From the NCBI GenBank assembly GCA_038030265.1, contig CM075942.1, positions 11,366,029 through 11,430,028 on the forward strand: a stretch of 64,000 bases of DNA, read 5' to 3'. The position numbers were made by a program, and so were the translations under genes. Under the pieces are notes generated by a model. It was not told where the DNA came from. It saw only the letters and a list, made by a program, of their open reading frames with translations, and ran no database searches. Of this stretch, positions 54,840 to 64,000 are shown in pieces (positions within the stretch are counted from its first letter, which is position 1; each line of letters starts with the position of its first letter). Source of the stretch: Corythucha ciliata. Taxonomy: Eukaryota; Arthropoda; Insecta; Hemiptera; Tingidae.

Positions 54840-56640
54840 ATCAATTTTAGGGCGCTATAATAGTCAATTCATCTTTTAAGGGCGCGAATAGCCAGTTTGG
54901 TAATTTTTTCGGCGCAGCATAGCACGAATCATCATTTAAGCCATCTATACAAGACGCAAACGATCAGTTCGGGTATTTTTAAGGCAGAAATTAATTGTTG
55001 CAGTTTCGTCGTTTTCAAGGCGCGGAGGATCGCGGTTTTTTTTTAGGTGCCAATAGCCACTTTGTAAACACGAATCGTCCTGTAGCCCCTGTAGAACGCA
55101 AATGATCAGTTTGGACCGTGAATGTCTGGAACGAGTATGCCATTTTTAGTGCTTAAATAGCCAGTTTTGCTATTTTTAAGGAATGAATCGTCAGTTTGGA
55201 CATTTTCGGGACACGACGGTTCAGTTTGGCCATTGTTGACGCGCGATAATGATCGATTTTGCCATTTTCAGGACATGAATCATCCGTTTAGAGCCTTTCA
55301 AAGCGCGAATCGTCAGTTCAACCATTAATCGGCCGCTGTGGAGTTAGTTTTACTAATTTTAGAGCGTGAATAGCCAGTGTGATATTTTTAGTGCTCGAAT
55401 CATCAGTTTTACCAGTAGAAATGATTAGTTACGCTGTTTCTTGAGCGAGAAATTTCCAGTTTTCTTAGCACTAATGGTCAGTTTGACCAATTTAAGGACA
55501 TTAATCGCCTGCTTAGGCATTTTCAAGATGCGAATCGTCAGTTGAGCTATTTTTAGGACACGTGAAGTCATTTTGGCTATTTTATAGAGTGGTAAATGCC
55601 AATTTTTAGGGCGCAAATACTCATTTTCAATGTCTATTGAAATATGCCAGTTTTGGGCGCGATTATAGTCAGTTTAGCAGGTTTTATGTAGTGAATTACT
55701 GTCAATCCATTTATAGTCATTCGAGCGAAGCACACAATTTCCCAAGCCCCTCCCTTGAGCAAATCTACTGGATCAGCGTATGAGTACGAGTATGCCATTT
55801 TTAGGGCGTGAACAGCCAGTTTTGATTTTTTTTAGCGCACGAATGGTAAATTTAGATTTTTTCAAGGCGTGAAGGCTGAGATTGACTATTTCTGACGTGC
55901 GAATGGTCGTTTTTGTCATTCTCAGGACAGGAATAATCTATTTAGGCTTTTCAAGGCGCGAATCGTCAGTTTAACTATTTATAAATAGGCCTAACATAAA
56001 TTCATTTTTGTCAATTTTAGGGCGTGAATAGCACGTCAAGTCAAGGCGCGAGAACCGTCAATTTGGTGGCCAATGGTGGCACCGCGCGCGGGTGGTTTTA
56101 TTTGGCCATTTTCTAGGGCAGGAATCATCTGTTCAGGTCTTTTCAGCGCACAAATTGTCATTTGATCCATTTTAGGACTTTTTAAAATCAGATCGTTCGA
56201 GTGCGGGAATCACCAGTTTCGCTATTTTTAGCGTACAAATAATCAATTTACCGATTTTACTATTCACAGGACAGGCATCATCAGTTTGGGCTTTTCCCGG
56301 GCGCGCATAGTCAGTTTAACCGTTCTTAGGGCGCAAATAATCCGTCAAGCCAAGGCGCGAATTGTCAGTTATTTGGTTATTTTTAGCACGCGAATGGTCG
56401 ATTTAGCCACGTTCCATGGTGGGAATCATGATCTTTCTGGAATTTTCAGGGCCGCACGCACGAATCGTTCGTTTAGCCATCTTCAGGACGCGTGAAGTCA
56501 GTTTGGCTATTTTTATGGCACAAATAGACAGGTTTTCAATTTTGGGACGCGAGTATAGTCAGTCTAGGTTTCTTTATGATAGGAATAGCTAAATTAGCTA
56601 TTTTCAGGTAGCGAATGGCTGTCAAGTCATCTTTAGTAGA
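54840..56640 (+). repeat. degenerate ~30-bp repeat array, type D (long)
   Basis: Dozens of diverged units follow GGCGCGAATCGTCAGTTTGG then CCATTTTTAGG, at about 29-31 bp spacing. Common words are GCGAATCGTCAGTTT, GCCATTTT and AGGGCG. The inverse complement of this unit makes 15520-15750. An interruption at about 55690-55790 resembles an element end, suggesting two arrays joined or a segment duplicated. Confidence 0.8.
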
Positions 56641-56779
56641 ATTCCTCAAGCCCCTCTCTCTTGAACAAATCCTGAATCCATGCCTCGACATTGGTATAAA
56701 TACCAGAGGGCTAAATTGCTAAATTAGGAACTTTTAGGGTCATACAAATCAGGTTTTTGCTGTTTCGTCTGTTTGTTTT

Positions 56780-56895
56780 AGTGCATTTCATTCTGAAAAT
56801 GCACTATTGGTCTCGTCGTGATGGTGGCAAACATGGGTCATGTCATGTTTTTTTCACGTTTCAGAACCTCTAGAACACGAATTCAGTGGTCTCCA
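56780..56895 (-). repeat. dispersed hairpin-ended repeat, copy 3 (truncated)
   Basis: It starts at the same base as the other copies: the hairpin AGTGCATTTCATTCTGAAAA ending TGCACT, then GGTCTCGTCGTGATGGTGGC and CACGTTTCAGAACCTC, ending after CAGTGGTCTCC. Sequence beyond is AT-rich, as in copy 1, and lacks the TTAGCACGATAACT segment. Confidence 0.85.
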
Positions 56896-59800
56896 CGAAT
56901 CATATATATACTTTTACTTTTTTTACTTATTCAGTTTATTTTATTTATTTCTTAACTATGCCGGCAGAAGGACCCCCAAAGCCCTCCTCATCGGAACGCC
57001 ACTGGTGTGAGTGTGACAGTGTGGTGGTGGTCGGGGGGCTTCGTGCTCAATGTCTGGTGACGAGTAGGCTAATCGTCCCGTACGGTTAGCTGGATCAGCG
57101 CTTGAACGCTGGACGGAGCTGCGCTATCACTGAGTAACCTTCAGTGTATTTCGCATCAATCGTGTTGTCCTTTCGCGGCTTACAACACTGTAGCTTCGAA
57201 GCACATCTGTGTGTTTCGGCCCAAATCAGCTAACTGCTCCATGAATTGGTCTTAAGAATTGTCAGTTAAACCCAAGCAAAATAGTCGTGCGTTGCGGGTC
57301 CGTAGTTTCTTCAACAAAGGGTAGGACATTGTGCTTGTTGGTATAAGAGAAAGAGAAGGAAGAAAATGAGCGCACAGAACGTCATTTTTCCCGTCTCTTT
57401 CTCGCTGGAGCCCTTATATCGCTCGACGAATTCCACCAATAATAAACCCGTCACTCACATTATCCTCCGGACCACCACAAAATACATTTAAAAAAGATTG
57501 TTTTCAGCTTTCGTCGAACGTCCTTTTTCTGTGCACACCTACGCGACCTAGGGCAACTCTAGATGAGTTGTCTTCGAGAAGGAGAAAAGGGCCCTTTGGG
57601 GGTTCTGATGAAGAAGAGGAGGTTAGAAAGCTTTATAGAAGAAGACGAAGAAGAGTGAGATAGATAATGTGTTGGGTTTGAGAGAGATAGTATGAACGTC
57701 TTTTCACTCCTCCTCCACTGGCCCATAACCGCTCTTCCGACCCTTCGAGCTCTTCCCTTCGTGACCCATTCTCAAAAACCCCCGTAACCCCAGCATCTTT
57801 CAAGGTTTTTCATCCTTCTTAATAGCGTGGCGTCTTTTTAACGAGGTCTAGGATATATAACCCTTGCCGCCCCCACGGCCAATTTTTGTAAAAATGTTTC
57901 CAGCTAGAGTGTTGGCTTCCTTTTAAAGTACGTAAGTAATTGAATGTACTGTTCTGACGTGAGCTCAGCATTAAAAAAGTAGTCTCATTCCGAAATCATT
58001 CATTTTTGTGTTGTTTCTCCGTGTGAACAATTTTCAGTAATTCTCAATAATTAAACTCCCGACTTGAAGATATTGACCGCAGAAGGAATGACAGAGAAAC
58101 TAAAAGCCAATCATTTGAGGTCTACAGTTTCCTACTTTCTTCCTTATCTACATTGAAACAAAATAACAGAGAACAAAACTTGTCTGTAGGTAAAGCGATA
58201 AGGCTTATATTGAACTTCGAAGAGTATTGAAGTGAAACTAAATTTGTTCGAGCAAAAAAGTATTGAAAGTTCACAAATAGGTACAGATTCATAGTGTCAT
58301 TGGACTTATTTACGACACCGGCAAAACTTCTAAAGCTGCCTTTCTCTTTCGAAAGTGCCGCAAGTGGAGCCGAAATATTGGAGAGAGAAGTATTTACAAT
58401 ATGTACAGAGGGTTGAAAATGGTTTCCAGGAGTGAAAAAAGGTCCGTGTGCGCCCTTTTGTCACGATTATTATAAATTTGAAGGAAGGGAGTAGTAAAAT
58501 ATGGGATTTTACGACCTTTGGACACAAAAAGGCTAAGAAGTGAAATTGGTGTAGAGGCACTCTGAAACATTCTGCTCCCCCCGGCCCCAGTCACACACAC
58601 TATCAGAGAAAAAAACTCTGAAAAGTCTTCATTTGATTTCTTGGAGTCTAAGGGGGTTTGATTTAACCGTTTAAAAAATAAAGCACCCGAGGAAGCATTA
58701 AGCTCTTGGGCACCCTCTGAAAACAAGGGGTGGCAACTGTGTTTAGGAATTCTTCCTTCTCCGCTACCCATTCCTCACCATCTACACCCACTAACAATCC
58801 ACCCTTGCAACCCTCACACAGTCAATTTAAGAAGTCGCCTGAAAACCCCACCCATCCAACCAAATAATACAAGCACACACACACACTTGCTTTGCACTTG
58901 TCACTTCCGGTTCTTTTTTGAATGAGGAGGGCTGGAGAAAAAAAAAAACAGGTTTTTACGCACATTTTTTGTGTGTATAATTTTCTTTTTTTTTTTATGC
59001 GTGGCATTGTCGACGGGACAAGCACGGCTTGTTCGGCAGGGGTGGCTCAGAGTCGGGCAGTAATTGTACACATTGAATCGCCAGTCTTTGCTTGTTGGCC
59101 GCTTTTCGATGACTGGACGCAGGGGTTGTTGACGTCGGTTGATGGGGAGGCGGTGTTTCCTGCGGATTTTCCTCGATGCAGTCGGACGGGTCAAATTTGT
59201 CATCGGTTGGTTCTTCGGCTGGGTAAAATAAAACAGTCAATTCATGTGAGGTAGTTGAAAGTAGTACTGCTCACCTCTTTTTTGAAGAAGAAAAGCCATA
59301 ATTGGAAGCACTTTCGAGCCCAAGATTCGTCCATTTTCTCTGAAAAAAAGAGAAAAAAAATTAAAAGAAAACTGTTTTGTAGGCGTACCAATTTTTTCAC
59401 GCGATAAAGGGGCTCCATCCTCCTTTTCTCTTTTGCCTTTTTAGGCAAAAGGTTCTCATCAGAGGATTTTCACGGTTACCCAAGGGAGCTGGAAAGTGAG
59501 GAGAGAGTACATGGTAATAAAATGTCCTTTGATTAGTAGCGAAAAGTGAAATTTGAAAGAGAAACTCCTTCCAGTTTATAAAATATTCATTCTCCCCTCA
59601 TCTACAGCCTCAAGCTATCATTAGTCGGTTTCTTGTATCGGCAACAACCCGCAAAACATCAAAGCATGTGAAGCAGGACTAGTTTGTAGAGCATTCGCCT
59701 CATTGTTTTAGGGCCCTTGCTTTTTAAAGCGTTTTTTTTATTTCGTTCAAATTATTACCCTCTGACCATCCTGGGACTAATTAATCATTACACTACGTGA

Positions 59801-62800
59801 TTCTCACCTTGGATCGACAGGACTTGGATCCTTATTGCCACCCTCTAATGAGCGGGTTTCTGCCCCAAGCTTTTTCCTATTGGTCAATTTGGTGTACGCT
59901 GATGTCGTGCCCCGTCGTACTAGACTTCGACTTCGTTGTTGCCGTTGATGCTGTCCACTCGTTGACATCGGTCCAGCTGTACTGCCCCGTGACGCCAATT
60001 CAACCCTGTGTACGATGACTTCGGGTGGGGGCGGTCGAAAGACGGACGTGAACGAGGACGACGTCACGGGTGCCCGAGCAAGGCGTCCACGGGGCGATCT
60101 CGCACATAAAATATTCGAAAGTTCATGTTTCAAACATTTGAAAAAAAAGATTAATTATTTCTTAGTTACCGGGTCATTGCCTTGCCTTGGGGCTGTGGCC
60201 GAGGACTTGAAGGCCTTTCAATTTCCTGAGAAGGCACCAAATGACCGCAGTCTAATGTAACAACACTCTGCGCATACACTCACTGTCAAAACCCAGAAAT
60301 TTAAAGTGTGGAGAGGAGTCTGGAAATGCTTACGTATCCTTGATCAGTACAAATTGGGCACTGAATACTCAATGTCTTGTCATCTGCCACCGCAGTCAAA
60401 CTGTCGAATTAAAAAAAATTAATTAAAATAGACTGTCGTGGAACGACCAAGCTCCTGGTCTAAACAGGGTGGAGGGCCAGCGCAGGATGTATTCACTATA
60501 GTATGACTATCCCTTAAATCTTGTAGGGCTTGCAGGCTTACATCTTTAAAGAAGGTATTGCGGAAAATTGCCTACCTTCAATAAGACAATAATGCTTGTT
60601 GTTCTACCATTTTGCTATTAATAATAAAGAAATTAATTAATAAATCACCAGTACGGCGTTGGAGGTCTGCGTTGAGAATACATTTTTATTTATTTTTTTT
60701 AATTTTTTTTTTTTAAATTCTCGTCGTATCAGAGCGGTGTCTAAGAGACTTGTAGTGGAAATTCACGCGAGAAGTTTCTCATTTCTTGGGAATGGTGTGA
60801 GTCGCTGTGGGGGGGGGGGGTTCAATGTGGGAGGGCTGATGACGTGAAGGTGATGGGTCTTACACAGCACTGTGAGAGAGGGTTAAAACCTAGTTGAAGT
60901 TAATTTCCTTGCATACTTTTTAATGGCTCGCTCCATCATTTATTAAATTGGGTCATTTTCTTTCTCCAAGAAAAAAAAAATAGGTGGAGGGGAGTGTTTT
61001 AATGCTGAGGTAGTAAGGTGGTGGTAGTATGCGAGGTGATGGGGGGAGGGGTCACGTTGCTGGAGATACCAAGAAAAATATTATGGGTGTGAGGAAGAGG
61101 GGGAGAAGGAGGAATAATAGTAGAGTTCGATCCAAATATGATTAAAAAGGATGAAAAATGCGACGAGCTTTTTTTTTTTTTTTTATTATTGGCGTAATGG
61201 AAGACCTAGTGTGAGTCAAAATAGGCGGCTGATTAATGCTAGGAAAATCCATTATGTGAGGGGGGGAGCCTCAAAGCCGTGGGAAACAGTGAACCTGTAG
61301 CGTTCAGATAACTAGCAAGTGCAGAACTCAGGCATTAGTAACACATCCCCCCCCCCCGGTATTTATAATAAATCGTAATCTTAACCGTTTCCCTCCACAG
61401 ATTCAGAACCAAAAACCCCTTAGATTTGCCTCGCCTATAAACTATTTTCAGTGTTACAGAAACCCTGAAGCACGCAAAAGCATTAATTTGCAAAATCTAG
61501 TTTTAATAGCATCGCGTGCATCTGCTTTTTGAAGAAAAATGAAAGCCCTACATCCTCATAACCCCCCTCCCCCTACCAATATTTTTCAGGACATTACCCT
61601 ACAAAACGATTTGAAGTTTACCTTATTCGTGCAGGCGCCACTAACGAGAGATATTTGCGTCAAATTTTTGCACTTTATGATAAAACACTACTTGCTAGCG
61701 CTGAAACCCGGAAGAATCTGAGCATTCTTCCGGAAAAAAGAGTGCGTGTTTTGTTTCTTTTTCTTTTTTTTTTTTTTTTAAGAACAAATTTCCCCATCAT
61801 CTCAGGCTTTAGAAAGGTAGAAATATCGAATAATATTCATAAGTCACTCGTACCCCCACCCACTACCAATCTTAGCAGGCAACAAAATCCACGTGATCTC
61901 AGAAAACCCGAGTTACGCCCCCCTCCCCTCCCGTGTCTGTCGCTCTGTACAACTCTCCTTACGTGACAGGTGCAAGCACACGATATCTCACCCATTCCAT
62001 GACCCCCGCCCCCCCGTCGTCTAAATCTTATTCCGTTGCTTTCTGTCATCTCCGATCGTTGCCTCCAAACGAAAGGGGTTTAAAATCGGGGAAGGGAGGG
62101 CCTGGCGACAAATTCTTTCCAGTGGGGAATATCAAAAATGTGTGCGCTGAAGTATAGTCAAGAGATTGGTGGATAGGAGTGTGTTGGGGGGTATAGTTAA
62201 CACGACTTGATGGGAATGTGCGTGATTCGATACAATTTGTCTTGAACAAACCGCGAAGGGGGGTGGTTATCACCCCCTTGCTCTCCTCTTATAGCCTGGG
62301 TAAATCTGTCTTTTTAGGTCTTTAAACCGTTACATTTTAGGTTCCTTAACTGTTGCAGTTGAAATTGATAGCAATCAGACAAAACAAAAATGGTGGTGGA
62401 TCTAAAAACTTATGCTTTATTCAAATCTCTCACAATTGAAGAAGTCTGAAATTGAACTGAGTCTCAGTCATACAAGGATTACCACTCTCCTGCCCATGGA
62501 ATCGTTCGTTTTATCCGTTAAAATACCCCCACCCACCCTGGAATACCTGTGTTGTGTTTAAAGCAATGATGATATTTTTGAGATGAAATAAAAATAAAGT
62601 TAAAGTATAAACAGTAATGGGTTGTATGGCAGGGAGGGAGGATGGAAGAGATAAAGTCACGCGATATACCCCGATTCCCGTGTTTTTTTTTTAGATCCCG
62701 CTCGCCCTACTTACACAATTTTTTTTCCAGCTCACACTCACCCCTATTTTTTTTCTCTCTCTCTCCAATCCTCTAGGGGTTGATGCTTTACCCATCTCAG

Positions 62801-64000
62801 TCTTCGTGAAAACTTTTCATGAGGGAAGTCAGAGGTTAGATGGCAATATGAGGGTTTTTAGTGGCGGTGAAGGGGAAAGGTGCAGGAAAAACTTACGTCT
62901 TTTGCTCGGGTCTAACTAGCCGAGGCAAAGCGCGTTTCATTTGCCCCGAGTGTTGATCTCTTTTAACTGTCGTTATTTTCCATTTGTCGGAAGGGCTCTG
63001 GAAAAAAAGGCGAGGAAAAAAAAAAAAAAAATGAATTTGTTAGCACGTAGGATTCAATTTTTTCCTGAATGCCCCGCACCTCGGATCCACCAACCGTGGC
63101 ACAATAAGAACGGTAGGAGCAGGGAGTTGTAATGTTGGTGATGGGTGGGGGTGGGGGCGTTTGCGTAGGCAAGAGTGAAGGATAATCTTAGATTTTACAT
63201 TATGTATCGGATCTATACGGAGAAAAGTGAAGAGAGGGCGAGAAAAGCGCGCAAACTCTTGACCAAAAGACGCCCCCATCCACGCTTTGTCCATTTCCCC
63301 CCTCCCCCCTCGACTGTCCCCTTAACCCAACACAGCCAGCCGATCCCTTTTCACAATGTTCGTGATATTTGCCCTCTCGCTCGCTTGTCCATTTCACACG
63401 AAAAAGCGTGGTGAATAGGGAGGAAGGCTATTCTGGGACGGGGGGAAGAGGGGTGGTCCAGCTTCCCGTTCCCGAATCCCTCACTTCTCCTAAAATAAGC
63501 ATATAATATACATACACTTCTTTCCCAGCTATTTTCTCTCCCCTTTCTTTTCACAGCATTTTCTAACTCCCCCCCCCCCACCCATCTCTTACATTATTCG
63601 ATTTTTGTCTCGATGGCACTGGGAAAATATTAGAAGGCTCTTTTCTTGTTATTTTTATACAACCAATTTCTACATTTTCCCCTTCTCGATCTCGAGTACC
63701 AGAAAAGCCTCAAGCGTCTTCAACCCAGCTGCGTTTAAATTGTATTCATCACTTAAGTTGTCAGATAAACGAAAGTACAAATATAGCCAAACAGCTTCCA
63801 AGATTTTAGAAATTTGCGTGTTAGATAAATGTTTGGAGCGGGGAATATTTTACTCAAATTGAAATATTTGCTTGATGGGAGGTGGAGGGGTGACTCATTA
63901 CGTGTAGGCGATGCAAAGAAAATAGTCAAGGGAATGGCTGTCCAAAGTTCCTGCGTCGTTGCGTGCCTCTTCTTGAATTAACATCTTCTATAGCTCACGC
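56896..64000. other. intergenic, no gene seen
   Basis: No supported gene in 7.1 kb. Open frames up to 125 codons (58394-58771, -) lack any family signature. A somewhat GC-richer patch at about 59860-60110 has overlapping frames on both strands (109 codons minus, 81 plus) and could hide an exon, but I cannot show it. A tRNA-like patch lies at 59669-59720. Homopolymer runs are frequent. Confidence 0.35.
59669..59720 (+). repeat. tRNA-derived SINE-like head
   Basis: CTAGTTTGTAGAGCATTCGC, followed by CTCATTGTTTTAGGGCCCTT, resembles the 5' half of a tRNA/SINE (A-box TAGTTTGTAGAGC, then anticodon-arm-like sequence). A convincing B-box and tail are missing, so this is at best a truncated SINE. Confidence 0.35.

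Larger units (their letters stand above)
53292..56693. mobile_element. probable large hAT-like element with internal arrays
   Basis: The left end CAGTGGCGTGCCCAGGACTT, then TTGAGGGGCTTTC, has an inverted partner at the right: CAATGTCGAGGCATGGATTC, then AGGATTTGTTCAAGAGAGAG and GGGCTTGAGG. The ends share the CARTG, CAGGA-TT and GAGGGGCTT parts. The flanking octamers GTGTGGGT and GTATAAAT match at only four positions, all differences being A/G. A second right-end-like copy lies at 55737-55775. The interior holds the 20-bp minisatellite, a ~222-bp repeat pair and the type D array. Confidence 0.5.

Noticed and set aside
59804..60260. Overlapping 109- and 81-codon frames in a GC-richer patch as possible exons
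   Set aside because: No protein family resemblance, no paired exon with matching splice phase, and both strands are open, which suggests base composition rather than coding.

Overview
The window looks like a nuclear genomic segment of an arthropod, most likely an insect. The main evidence is a two-exon chemosensory protein (CSP/OS-D) gene, a family confined to arthropods, with the family's usual intron position. The rest is AT-rich, gene-poor DNA packed with transposon debris, MITEs, poly-G/poly-C tracts and degenerate minisatellite arrays. I lean weakly towards a hemipteran-type genome but cannot name the species. Only two intact protein genes are supportable: the CSP gene (638-1092, +) and a single-exon seven-finger C2H2 transcription factor with polyglutamine tracts (22801-24483, +). 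Nothing links the two functionally.

Layout. 1-1.2 kb: CSP gene with TATA box and poly(A) signal. 1.2-3.9 kb: no gene. 3.9-5.9 kb: a hAT-like terminus, degenerate ~30-bp arrays in both orientations, and a foldback whose arms each carry a hammerhead-ribozyme-like motif. 7.9-13.6 kb: a nest of DNA transposons, including a clean non-autonomous hAT with an 8-bp target duplication (8007-9514) and a frameshifted DUF659-type hAT transposase pseudogene. 13.9-20.8 kb: a third hammerhead-like motif, several palindromic MITEs, a ~333-bp tandem pair, and a TTAA-type MITE split by an array-bearing hAT-like insertion. 22.2-25 kb: the zinc-finger gene with its leader and 3' region.

25-35 kb has no gene. 35-38 kb and 44.5-46.3 kb hold further degenerate arrays. 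43.4-43.75 kb is an intact TTAA-flanked palindromic MITE. 46.4-47.1 kb is a broken non-LTR reverse transcriptase on the minus strand. 47.3-47.9 kb holds copies of a dispersed repeat with a terminal hairpin. 49.3-51.2 kb is a nested pair of hAT-like elements, each with its own 8-bp duplication and each filled with a different degenerate array. 53.3-56.7 kb is a probable larger element of the same type with a 20-bp exact minisatellite and a long array. 57-64 kb has no gene.

The main observation is architectural. Several long arrays of diverged ~26-30-bp repeats (at least four consensus types) lie inside elements with hAT-like ends: a start resembling CAGnGGCG(T/G)A, a nearby poly-G tract and, in the best cases, 8-bp target duplications. 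This suggests a family, or super-family, of non-autonomous hAT elements that carry and spread minisatellite arrays. The hammerhead-like motifs, two of them in inverted arrangement, are the second observation worth checking and suggest Penelope-like retroelement remnants. All assignments are by reading only; no database search was run.
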